Source of the DNA: Streptomyces diastatochromogenes
GTDB lineage: Bacteria; Actinomycetota; Actinomycetes; Streptomycetales; Streptomycetaceae
Assembly (NCBI GenBank): GCA_026913215.1
Contig: JAPTYK010000001.1
Span: 6,944,001 to 7,008,000, forward strand
Reading direction: 5' to 3'
Length of the DNA stretch: 64,000 nucleotides
Under the pieces are notes generated by a model, which saw only the letters and a list, made by a program, of their open reading frames with translations, had not been told where the DNA came from and ran no database searches. Each line of letters begins with the position of its first letter. Positions within the stretch are counted from its first letter, which is position 1. Below, one piece after another: positions 8,184-16,159 of the stretch. Both the position numbers and the translations under genes were made by a program.

Positions 8184-9155
8184 GTGAATGAAGTGAAGCC
8201 CGCGTACTGGGACCAGCTGGATGCCGATGCGCAGCATGCGGCGCGGTTCATCGCCGAAACCCTCACCAGACCGGTACGGGAACTGGGTGTGAAGGCCGCG
8301 CGGAAGATCCTGGCGACCTCGCCGCCGGAGCGGCCCCTCACCCCTCTTGACCTGGTCGAACAGCTGACCCTGCCGGCCCGCTCCGGTGAGCTCCGCGCGC
8401 GCCTCTATCACCCGGACGGCACGCCGCTGTCCGCCGGTCCGCGCCCGGTGCTGCTCTATCTGCACGGTGGCGGCTTCGTCCTCGGCACCCTCGACGGAGT
8501 CGACGAGGTCTGCCGCGCGATCGCCGCCCGATCCGGGTGGGCGGTGCTCTCCCTGGAGTACCGACTCGCACCGGAGAATCCCTATCCGGCAGCCCTGGAC
8601 GACTGTCTCGACATCTTTGCCTGGTTGCGCCGATCGGCTTCCGCGTACGGCCTCGATCCGCAGGTGATCGCCGTCGCAGGCGACTCCGCAGGCGGAAGTC
8701 TCGCCGCCGCGCTGTGCCTCAAGCTCCGGGACGCCGGGCTGCCCGGGCCTGTGTCCCAGGTGCTCGTCTACCCCGCTGTCGACGACGCGTTCGCCACCCC
8801 GTCCTGGATGGAGTTCGCCGACGCACCCCTCTTGACCAGCGCGGATGCCCGCTGGTTCTGGGAGCAGTACCTCGGACCCGACCACGAGGGAACGGTCGAT
8901 CACTACGCGGCCCCCATGCACGCCGCATCGCTGCGGGATCTCCCCCCGGCACTGGTTCTCACCGCCGAGGTCGACCCGCTTCGCGACGACGCCGAGGCGT
9001 ACGCCGAGAGGCTGCGGCGTGACGGTGTGGAGGTCACCGCGACCCGCTGCGCCGGCGTGTTCCACGGCTTCTTCACCGAAGTGGGCGTGTTCGCCAGGAC
9101 GGACGAAGCGATCTCGCAGGTGGCGCGCCACCTCCGAGGCGTTGCCGGCGGCTGA
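8184..9155 (+). CDS. Alpha/beta hydrolase, hormone-sensitive-lipase family esterase
   Basis: The 323-residue protein is a family IV (HSL) esterase. It has the oxyanion motif LYLHGGGFVLG, the nucleophile elbow VAGDSAGGSLAA, the acid in TAEVDPLRDDA and the catalytic histidine in GVFHGFFTE. There is no signal peptide, so it acts in the cytoplasm. It stands just before a Baeyer-Villiger-type monooxygenase. In such pathways esterases open the lactone or ester product, which makes that its likely job here (inference). The GGG variant oxyanion motif also allows tertiary-alcohol or bulky esters. Confidence 0.9.
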   Translation: MNEVKPAYWDQLDADAQHAARFIAETLTRPVRELGVKAARKILATSPPERPLTPLDLVEQLTLPARSGELRARLYHPDGTPLSAGPRPVLLYLHGGGFVLGTLDGVDEVCRAIAARSGWAVLSLEYRLAPENPYPAALDDCLDIFAWLRRSASAYGLDPQVIAVAGDSAGGSLAAALCLKLRDAGLPGPVSQVLVYPAVDDAFATPSWMEFADAPLLTSADARWFWEQYLGPDHEGTVDHYAAPMHAASLRDLPPALVLTAEVDPLRDDAEAYAERLRRDGVEVTATRCAGVFHGFFTEVGVFARTDEAISQVARHLRGVAGG

Positions 9156-9193
9156 GCGCGCACACGTAAGCCGACTCGACGCGCGTTCGGCTA

Positions 9194-9222
9194 TTGACGG
9201 CACTCGGGCCCGTGGCTAGATT
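9194..9222 (+). promoter_or_regulatory. Sigma70-type promoter before the monooxygenase
   Basis: TTGACG and TAGATT are separated by exactly 17 bp. The predicted transcription start falls at about 9229, inside the palindrome array at 9228-9252, an arrangement typical of repression. Confidence 0.6.
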
Positions 9223-9227
9223 CCGTT

Positions 9228-9252
9228 GGTCATACGACTAAGTCGGATGACT
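9228..9252. promoter_or_regulatory. Predicted TetR operator array (site C)
   Basis: GGTCATACGACT and AGTCGGATGACT separated by one base. This has the same geometry as sites A and B and sits just downstream of the promoter at 9194-9222. Confidence 0.72.
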
Positions 9253-9353
9253 AAGACGTGCGCGCCGATGGGCGGAGGGGCGAACGGCCCCCGCCGAGGC
9301 GAAGCCCTGACGGCCAGATGTCACCCACCTTTCGACTACCCGAAGGCACACGC

Positions 9354-11018
9354 ATGACTGAGACCGCTCCACCCACCGCCCCCGTCGTCGACCTCCTCTG
9401 TGTCGGCGCGGGATTCTCAGGCCTTTACGCGGCGTACAAGGCCGCCGAGAAGGGCTGGACCTTCGCAGGGTTCGAAGTCGCGCCCGGCGTCGGCGGCACC
9501 TGGTTCTGGAACACGTACCCCGGCGCCCGATGCGACGTCGAGAGCATCTACTACTCCTACTCGTTCAGCCAGGAGCTCCTGCAGGAGTGGACGTGGAGTG
9601 AGCGCTTCGCTCCGCAGGCCGAGATCCTCAAGTACATCAACCACGTCGCGGACCGCTTCGACCTGCGCCGGCACTTCAGCTTCAACACCCGGGTGACTTC
9701 CGCGACCTGGCTCCCGGACGAGCGGCTCTGGGAAGTGACGCTCGACTCCGGCGAGACCCGGCGGGGTCGCCATCTGCTCGCCGGCTCGGGCGGTCTTTCG
9801 GCGCCCAAGGACTTCGACGTGCCGGGCCTGGAGAACTTCACCGGGATCACGGTCTCGACGAGCCGGTGGAACATTCCGCTGAGCGATCTGGCGGGCAAGC
9901 GCGTCGCCGTGATCGGTACCGGGTCGTCCGCGGTGCAGAGCATTCCGCTCATCGCCGAGGTCGCCGAGCACCTCACCGTGTTCCAGCGCACGCCCAACTA
10001 CGTGTTTCCCGCACGGAACGCCCCGCTGTCGGCGGACTACGTCGACGAGATCAAGGGCAGCTACGCGGCGATCCGCGAGGAGTGCCGCCACTCGCTCGGT
10101 GGCATCCCGGACCGCATCCCGGACGCCGCCGCGTTCGACGTCTCCGATGAGGAGCGGCGTGAGCGCTATGAGCGGGCCTACGTACGGAGCGGATTCAACG
10201 GCGTCGGCGGCGAGTTCTCCGACCTGCTGACCGATGCGAGGGCCAACGAGACCGCGGCGGAGTTCGTGCGGGGGAAGATCCGCCAGATCGTCCATGACTC
10301 CAAGACCGCCGCGGTCCTCGAGCCCCGCTTCCACGCGCTCGGCGCGAAGCGCAGCTGCTTCGGCACCGACTACTACGAGACCTTCAACCGTCCGAACGTC
10401 TCGGTGGTCTCCCTGCGCGACGAGCCGATCGACACCATGACGAGCGACAGCATCGTCACCAGGGGCGGCTCCTACGAGGTCGACGCCATCGTGCTGGCGA
10501 TCGGATTCGACGCCTTCACCGGCCCGCTGTTCGCGCTCAACGTCTCCACCCCGGAGTCCGGCAGGCTGCAGGACGCGTGGAGCGACGGCGTCCGGACGTA
10601 CTTGGGCATCATGACCGCCGGCTTTCCTAACTTCTTCATGATCGCCGGACCGCAGAGTCCGGCGCTCGCGAGCAATGTCGTGGTCACGATCGAGCAGGCC
10701 GTCGACTGGATCACCGATCTCATCGGGCACGCGAAGGCCGGCGGCGCCGAGGTCGTCGAGCCGACGGTCGAGGCTCAGGACGACTGGGTGAAGATCACCG
10801 AGGACACGGTCAACCAGACCCTCTACGCGACCACCGACTCCTGGTACCGCGGTTCGAACGTGGCCGGCAAGCCGACGACCTTCCTCGGCTACGTGGGTGG
10901 TGTCGGCAAGTACCGCCGGATGTGTACCGAACTCGCCAAGCGCGGCTACCCGGGCATCGAGCTCGACGGCGAGACCGTCGCTCGCCGCCTCGGCCGCATC
11001 CACAAGGAGATCGCATGA
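9354..11018 (+). CDS. Flavin-containing Baeyer-Villiger-type monooxygenase with altered signature
   Basis: The 554-residue protein begins at the ATG at 9354, with GAAGG about 8 bases upstream. It has an N-terminal FAD Rossmann motif (GAGFSGLYAAYKAA), the BVMO-specific GVGGTWFWNTYPGARCD segment and an NADPH Rossmann motif (VAVIGTGSSAVQ). Family members insert oxygen next to a ketone to give an ester or lactone. The diagnostic FxGxxxHxxxW motif is present as FTGITVSTSRW, with Ser in place of the conserved His. The activity may therefore differ from a classical BVMO. The stop overlaps the next gene by ATGA. The preceding esterase fits hydrolysis of the product. Confidence 0.88.
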   Translation: MTETAPPTAPVVDLLCVGAGFSGLYAAYKAAEKGWTFAGFEVAPGVGGTWFWNTYPGARCDVESIYYSYSFSQELLQEWTWSERFAPQAEILKYINHVADRFDLRRHFSFNTRVTSATWLPDERLWEVTLDSGETRRGRHLLAGSGGLSAPKDFDVPGLENFTGITVSTSRWNIPLSDLAGKRVAVIGTGSSAVQSIPLIAEVAEHLTVFQRTPNYVFPARNAPLSADYVDEIKGSYAAIREECRHSLGGIPDRIPDAAAFDVSDEERRERYERAYVRSGFNGVGGEFSDLLTDARANETAAEFVRGKIRQIVHDSKTAAVLEPRFHALGAKRSCFGTDYYETFNRPNVSVVSLRDEPIDTMTSDSIVTRGGSYEVDAIVLAIGFDAFTGPLFALNVSTPESGRLQDAWSDGVRTYLGIMTAGFPNFFMIAGPQSPALASNVVVTIEQAVDWITDLIGHAKAGGAEVVEPTVEAQDDWVKITEDTVNQTLYATTDSWYRGSNVAGKPTTFLGYVGGVGKYRRMCTELAKRGYPGIELDGETVARRLGRIHKEIA

Positions 11019-11395
11019 AGGTGGTGCACCAGCGCTACGTCGCCCACTCCGACGCGCACTACGCGGGGAACCTGGTCGACGGGGCCTTCGGGCTGAAGCT
11101 CTTCGGGGACGCCGGAACGCACCTGGCGATCACCATCGACGGCCACGAGAGCCTGTTCGCCGGGTATGCGTCGGTCGAGTTCCTCGCCCCGGTCCGCGGC
11201 GGTGATGTGGTCGAGGTCGAGGCGCGCCTGGCGTCGAAGGGAAGGCGCAGCCGGACCGTCGACTTCGAGCTGCGCATCATCTGCAGGTCCGTCGACGACA
11301 GTGGCCGGGCCGAGGTGCTCGCCGAACCCATCGTGGCCACTCGGGCGCGAGGGACGGCCGTCGTTCCGGCCGACACCGCAACGACGACGCCGTGA
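11015..11395 (+). CDS. Hotdog-fold 3-aminobutyryl-CoA ammonia-lyase-like protein
   Basis: This 126-residue single hotdog domain carries the segment SDAHYAGNLVDGAFGLKLFG, then THLAITIDGHESLFAGY and VEFLAPVRGGDVVEVEARL. From memory this is very close to the 3-aminobutyryl-CoA ammonia-lyase (Kal) family of lysine fermentation, which removes ammonia from a beta-amino acyl-CoA to give an enoyl-CoA. Coupled by ATGA to the monooxygenase, it could deaminate a beta-amino acyl-CoA intermediate, and the hydratase domain of the fusion protein at 238-2661 could then act. A thioesterase or dehydratase role is the main alternative. Confidence 0.75.
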   Translation: MKVVHQRYVAHSDAHYAGNLVDGAFGLKLFGDAGTHLAITIDGHESLFAGYASVEFLAPVRGGDVVEVEARLASKGRRSRTVDFELRIICRSVDDSGRAEVLAEPIVATRARGTAVVPADTATTTP

Positions 11396-11475
11396 CCGTG
11401 GGGGCAGCGTCGGTCGGCGAGGGCGGTTCGAGATGAACCGCAACAGGTGGCCGTTCACGACGGCTTAGAACAGCG

Positions 11476-11507
11476 TACGGCGGTGGGCCCGCAGGTCCAC
11501 CGCCGTA
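11476..11507 (+). terminator. Terminator after the monooxygenase operon
   Basis: Perfect 11-bp stem (TACGGCGGTGG and its complement) with a 10-nt loop, 80 bp after the hotdog gene stop and upstream of the MFS gene, which therefore likely has its own promoter. Confidence 0.65.
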
Positions 11508-11641
11508 TCAGGAGACGCCACCCAGGCGTAGAGGGGAGCAGATCCCAGCCGGGTGGCTGTCCGCACGTACGGCCCGCCGATTTCGGCGGCAGGCCGTACT
11601 CATGCATGCGTGGTCCCGCAAACAATCACTCGGAGACTAAC

Positions 11642-13111
11642 ATGACTGAGCACAGCGAACTGAGCGGCCTGGCGGGGGAGTTGCGGGCGGCCAAAGCGCC
11701 GCGGAGGGGGGCGCTCATCGGAGTGGGTGCCCTGCTCGTCATCCTGACCAACGCGATCATGTTCATCCTGCCACCGCTCCTGCCGGTCATCCAGGCGCAG
11801 TACGGACTCACAACGGTCTCCGCCACCATGTGGATCTTCACTCTGCTCACGTTGGGAGGAGGCGCGGGCTACATCCTGCTTCCCCGACTCGCCGATGTGT
11901 CCGGCGACCGCAACGCGTCCGTGTTCGCCTCCGGGGGTCTCACCGTCGGAGCTCTCATCCCCGCCGTGGGTGACTCGTATCCGGCCCTGCTCATCGGTTC
12001 CGCGATCATGGGCTTCGGTACCGCGGCCCAGCTGCTGCCCTTGGGCTTTCTGCGGCGGAACCTGGCGGAAGAGGGGATCGTCACGGCGGTTCGCGTGCTG
12101 GTCATCGCCACAGGAGTCGGGATTGTCGTGGGCATGATTGGCGGTGGGGTCATCGTCGAGAACCTGTCCCTGCGCACCTTCTTCTGTATCCTCGCCGCGG
12201 CGTTCGCCGCGACGACGATCGTCTCGTTCGTGGTCATCCCGCACTCCCCGCCCGCCGAGTCCGTCGGCCGCATCGGCGTGCTCGGCACGGTGTGGATGAT
12301 CGCGTGGGTCGCGGCGGTGCTGCTGACGCTGACGCAGGGGCTGGTGTGGGGCAATGCGGCCGTCATTCCGCTGATCGCCGGCGTCGTCGGCGGAGTCCTG
12401 TGGGTACGTGTCGAACGCAGGTCCTCGGTGGCGGTGTTCGACGTGGCGATGCTGAAGTCGCCCCTCGTCACCGCGGCGTCCCTGTCGGTGGCGTTGTTCG
12501 GCGCTGTGAACGCGGCGTTCCTGTTGCTGCTGAGCACCTACAGCCAGGTCATTCCCGCGTACCTCCCGTCGAAGGACGCCTACGGCCTCGGACGCACCGC
12601 GCTGCAGACGGGTTGGCTCATGGTGCCCTTCGCGGTGATGTTCGTGGTGGGTGGCAAGGTGGTCGATCGACTGGTCGCCAAGGGGCGCGGCGCTTCTGTG
12701 CTGGTGATGGGTGCTCTCCTCACCGCCGCGGGGCTCGGCTGGCTTGCTCTGGCCCACGACCGCCCGTGGCACTACCTCGTGGGCGCCGGTGTGATCGGCC
12801 TCGGATGCAGCATGGGATATGCGGCCGGTTTCAGCATTGCCCAGATGGCGGTATCCGAGGAGAAAGCCGGGATGGCCGCGGGCGTGGTCGGCACCGCCAT
12901 GGCGATCGGCATCGCCTTCGGGTCGGCACTGATCACCGGGGTGCTGAGCGCGTCTGTCGTCCCCGTTCCCGGAACGGACATCGAGGTCGCCGCGGAAAGC
13001 CTCTACGGCACCGGCTACTGGATCTCGGTCGGCCTCGCCGCGCTGATCGTGGTCACCGTGCTGATCTCGCGAGCGCGCCACGTCAGGCGCGTGCCCGCCG
13101 CGGCGTCCTAG
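11642..13111 (+). CDS. Major facilitator superfamily transporter (DHA2-like)
   Basis: The 489-residue protein has about 14 hydrophobic segments from residue 25 to 480. The loop after helix 2/3 reads LPRLADVSGDRNAS, a variant of the MFS motif A. The start at 11642 has a GGAGA ribosome site. The length and helix count fit the 14-helix DHA2 drug/proton antiporter branch, but catabolic clusters also use MFS proteins for uptake. No phased palindrome precedes it, so it may not be in the same regulon as the genes upstream. It is the last intact gene of region 1. Confidence 0.85.
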   Translation: MTEHSELSGLAGELRAAKAPRRGALIGVGALLVILTNAIMFILPPLLPVIQAQYGLTTVSATMWIFTLLTLGGGAGYILLPRLADVSGDRNASVFASGGLTVGALIPAVGDSYPALLIGSAIMGFGTAAQLLPLGFLRRNLAEEGIVTAVRVLVIATGVGIVVGMIGGGVIVENLSLRTFFCILAAAFAATTIVSFVVIPHSPPAESVGRIGVLGTVWMIAWVAAVLLTLTQGLVWGNAAVIPLIAGVVGGVLWVRVERRSSVAVFDVAMLKSPLVTAASLSVALFGAVNAAFLLLLSTYSQVIPAYLPSKDAYGLGRTALQTGWLMVPFAVMFVVGGKVVDRLVAKGRGASVLVMGALLTAAGLGWLALAHDRPWHYLVGAGVIGLGCSMGYAAGFSIAQMAVSEEKAGMAAGVVGTAMAIGIAFGSALITGVLSASVVPVPGTDIEVAAESLYGTGYWISVGLAALIVVTVLISRARHVRRVPAAAS

Positions 13112-13347
13112 ATCGACCGCGCTTCCGGGACGAACGCCGCAGCGTGCAGCCCCACTCGTCCAGCTTTCCTCGGAAGATCTTCAAGAAGTCCTCGCCCGCG
13201 GGCGCTGACCTGCGCAGGTAGACGTCTAGGGGTGCTGGCCTGCGGCGTTGCTCCGTTCCGGGGCTGGGAGCTGCTGGGGGTGCCGGACGGCCGCCCGTGC
13301 TCAGGCTCGTCTGACGAGCTGTGCGCGGGACGGTGCGGTTCGGATGA
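13112..13347. other. Intergenic segment, possible leftward coding remnant
   Basis: No gene is called here. One leftward frame gives a short plausible peptide (including VYLRRSAPAGEDFLKIFRGK) that runs into the end of the MFS gene. I cannot identify it, and it has no visible start. Confidence 0.25.
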
Positions 13348-14184
13348 TCAGGCTGCCTTGGGCTGGGAGTCGGCGAGGTCGTTCAGGACCGCGTTGACCA
13401 CGGGCCAGCACATGTCCAGGGTGTCGCGGTCCGGGGCGTGAGCCTCCCGAATCTCGGCGCGCGGATGGACGAAGTTGCGGTACTTGCGCAACTCGTGGCA
13501 GAAGCGTTCGACGTCGGCCCCGATCCAGCCGGCGTCGTGGCAGGTCTTGATCAGAGAATCCAGGCTCACCCTGTCGGGAGAGGTGCGGCCGAGCAGGAGG
13601 CGTCGCGCTCGTGAACGACGTGGACGAGGACGCCTTCGAGGAGGCTGCCGAGCATGACGATGGCGGCCACATGGGCGCCGTTGGCGTAGCAGGTGTGGGC
13701 CTCGTCCAGGCGGTGCTGGAGGAGGCCGGCCATGTTCTGGTCCGTGATGAGGTCGGTCATGGTGGCTCTGAGTTCGACTGGGCCCAGGCTGCCCGGATGG
13801 GCGAGAGGGGTCGCAGGCGACGAGGCGGGGGCGGCCGCCGGGGTTCTCCAGGCGTACGCCCTCATGGATGAGGAAGGCGTTGACGGCGGAGATGACGGCG
13901 GGGAGTTGTTCGGGCTCGTCGAGGTACTCGCGCGGGTCGGCGAGCCGGTGCAGGACATTCTCCAGCTCGGTGGGGTCCTCGCGACGCTCGGTGAGCCGGG
14001 CGAAGGCCCACTCCCTGCGGTACTCGCCGTCGTACTCCGGCACGCGCTGCCAGCCGGCGTGTTCCAGGAACCGGGCGATCTCGTAACCCTTGCGGTAGTA
14101 GAGGTGTTCGTCGCCGCAGATGACGCGGGCCAGTTCCTCCAGGGTGTTGGCGTCCAGGATGCCGAGAGGGCAGTGCGGGGTCAT
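13348..14184 (-). pseudogene. AbiJ/HEPN-like hypothetical protein, frameshifted twice
   Basis: An ATG at 14184 with GGAAGG 7 bases upstream opens a reading frame whose coding-like sequence changes frame near 13.80 kb and returns near 13.58 kb. The reconstructed protein of about 280 residues has an N-terminal domain with YRKGYEIARFLEHAGWQRVP, a middle segment LLQHRLDEAHTCYANGAHVA followed by a hydrophobic LLEGVL stretch, and a C-terminal helix bundle containing CHELRKYRNFVHPRAE. The RNxxHP-type motif resembles HEPN domains, and the N-terminal part resembles AbiJ-type abortive infection proteins. Both are recognitions from memory with moderate certainty. The upstream gene's stop overlaps its start as ATGA. 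A defence-type effector is possible, but a defined function is not claimed. Confidence 0.5.
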
Positions 14185-14579
14185 GCCGAGCCTTCCGTGA
14201 TGTCTTCGGGTTCCTCGTCCTCAGCCGGTTGCAGACTCGCGAGGGGAGTTCCGGCTGGGCGCCGGCCGTCGCGGAGTTCGGAGCGCCGGAGTACGACCTC
14301 CCGATCACCGAGATCCCCGGCACCTCGTCCGCAAGCGTCCGCCGGCTTCGGGCCCGGGGGTGCGGGGTTTGGCCGCGGGGGCGGATCAGGTCGTCGGGGA
14401 TCCGGCGGCGGATCGTGGAGGGGTGCCCGCCCGCCTGGTCGACTCGGCTGAACCACAGTTCCCGACGGCGGGTGGGTCCCAGGACTCCAGCTACAGGATC
14501 CGCGCCACCTGCCGGCGCAAATTCCTCTCCAGGGTCGCCTGCTGAGATCGGCCCCCTCACCGGCCCGGCCCGTTGTCAC
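14181..14579 (-). pseudogene. Unknown gene coupled to the AbiJ/HEPN-like gene, frameshifted
   Basis: The last part (REVVLRRSELRDGRRPAGTP to EDEEPEDITEGSA) reads as coding, and its TGA overlaps the ATG of the next gene. Further upstream the coding-like frame changes: RRELWFSRVDQAGGHPSTIR lies in another frame. A start cannot be fixed. I do not recognise the family. The overlap means the two products were once translated together, as in two-component toxin or defence pairs. Confidence 0.35.
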
Positions 14580-14856
14580 TCATGGTGATTTGCCGCGACG
14601 GCGACGAGCCGTCCAGAGGGCGGCGAACCGTCCGGCGAACGGGCTTGATGGCGTAGGTGCGAGGTGCTGCTGACGGCTCCGTTCTCCCCAGATCCTCCCC
14701 AGCGCTTCCGGATCCCCGAAAGGCCAGCTCAGAGGGCCTGCGGAACGGAGGGCGAGGAGATCACCCGCATCACTTCTCCCCAGCGCCCGGTATGGGCGGT
14801 TTGCGCGGCGATGTATGCGCAAACAGTGCGCGGCGCGTGTTTGAGACAGGTGCCCG
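14580..14856. other. Non-coding or degraded segment
   Basis: I see no convincing gene. A short inverted repeat (TTTGCGC, 10-nt gap, GCGCAAA) occurs near 14.80 kb. It forms part of the scar between region 1 and the chromosomal genes. Confidence 0.3.
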
Positions 14857-14990
14857 CTACAGCCGGCCTCTCCGCTTGAAAATAACGTACAAACTGCCTC
14901 ATATCACCCCCATCAAGCCGATGGCGAAGGGTGCCCGAGGCCCCGGCGCAGCTCCGGCATGTAGTCGAAGCTCATGCCATAAATAGTTCC
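14857..14990 (-). pseudogene. 3' remnant of corA (Mg2+/Co2+ transporter)
   Basis: Read leftward, the segment encodes the pore end of CorA: GTIYGMSFDYMPELRRGLGH, then after a one-base slip PFAIGLMGVI, and after a second slip GSLYVIFKRRGRL and a stop at 14857. These correspond to the CorA signature GMN-x-x-x-MPEL, the last membrane helix and the basic C-terminal tail. The invariant GMN reads GMS. Everything upstream of the signature is missing, because the sequence switches at about 14.99 kb to an unrelated, oppositely oriented gene fragment. It is a clear dead fragment. Confidence 0.65.
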
Positions 14991-15002
14991 CACCCCTGGG
15001 GA

Positions 15003-16117
15003 GCAAAGGGAATCGCCGCCCACGAGAAGATCTTCAAGGACACCTCGGGCGGCGCCTACTTCTACCTCGACGACCAGGACCGGGTGGTCCTCGCCGACTC
15101 CCGCCAGCACGTCCTGCGCATCGCCCACCGCCAGAAGGCGGACGGGGACTGGCAGTTCGTCGTCGAGAACGACTGGGACCTCACCTCCCTCGTCCCGCAC
15201 GACTGCGTCAGCTGGACCAACCTCTTCCCCAGCGGCGTCTGCGACCCCGTCACCTCCGTCATGCCGGACTGGGACGGCCGCATCTGGTGGGTGACCCGCC
15301 TGGGCCGGGTCGGCACCGTCGACCCCGCGACGGGCGCCCTGCGCGCGATCCGGCTCGACGGCGAGGAGATCCAGAACTCCTTCTCCGTCGCCGAGGACGG
15401 CGTCTCCATCGTCACCGACCACGCCCTGTACGCCTTCCGCGCCGACGCCGACGGCGTCCCGCGCGTGCGGTGGCGCGAGACGTACGACCGGGGACCGGCA
15501 CCAAGCCCGGCTCGGTGAACCAGGGTTCGGGCACCACGCCCGACCTCTTCGGCACCGAGGACCAGTACGTGGCCATCACCGACAACGCCGACGACCGCAT
15601 GAACGTCCTCGTCTACCGCCGGGGCGCGGACGTCCCCGCCGGCGAGCGGCTCGTCTGCAAGGTGCCGGTCTTCGGATCCGGCGCCTCCACCACCGACAAC
15701 TCCCTGATCAGCTGGGGCAACAGCCTCGTCGTCGAGAACAACTACGGCTACGAGAACCCGAGCACGCTCCTGCTCGGCCGCAGCGTCGTCGGCGGCGCGG
15801 CCCGGATCGACGTCGGCGCCGACGGCAGCGGCTGCGACACCGTCTGGGAGAGCGACGTCCGCTCGCCCTCCACGGTCCCGAAGCTCTCCACCGCCAACGG
15901 CCTGGTCTACTTCTACGAGAAGCGCCCCAACTTCTGGGGCATCGACGCCTGGTACCTCACGGCCGTCGACTTCCGCACCGGCAAGCGCGCCTACTCGCGC
16001 TTCACCGGCACCGGACTGTCCTACGACAACAACTGGGCACCGATCACCATCGGCCCCGACGGCACCGCGTACGTGGGCGTCTTCAACGGCATCGTCGCCG
16101 TCCGCGACGGCCGCTGA
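15003..16117 (+). pseudogene. Truncated propeller-like protein of unknown function
   Basis: The coding sequence begins abruptly inside a protein (HEKIFKDTSGGAYFYLDDQD near 15.02 kb), without a start codon or ribosome site that makes sense. Repeated blade-like units follow: RVVLADSRQHVLRIA, WDGRIWWVTRLGRVGTVDP and GTAYVGVFNGIVAVRDGR. A single-base shift occurs near 15.49 kb. The protein resembles PQQ- or SMP-30-like beta-propellers of actinobacteria, normally longer by an N-terminal part with a signal peptide. Loss of the 5' end at the same point where the corA remnant ends marks a deletion or insertion junction. Confidence 0.6.
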
Positions 16118-16123
16118 CGCACG

Positions 16124-16154
16124 GCGGCGCGGCGCCCCCGTGGCGCCGCGCCGC
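16124..16154. terminator. Bidirectional terminator
   Basis: Perfect 12-bp stem (GCGGCGCGGCGC and its complement) with a 7-nt loop, between the convergent propeller-like and VOC genes. Confidence 0.7.
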
Positions 16155-16159
16155 ACCGC

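Noticed and set aside
9258..9353. N-terminal extension of the monooxygenase upstream of 9354
   Set aside because: The added residues are polar and unlike the family, and the ATG at 9354 opens directly into the FAD domain with a ribosome site.
13174..15034. GAAGATCTTCAAG occurs near 13.17 kb and near 15.02 kb, as possible target-site direct repeats of an element
   Set aside because: It is only 13 bp, partly palindromic and inside likely coding sequence on different strands. No integrase or transposase lies between the copies.
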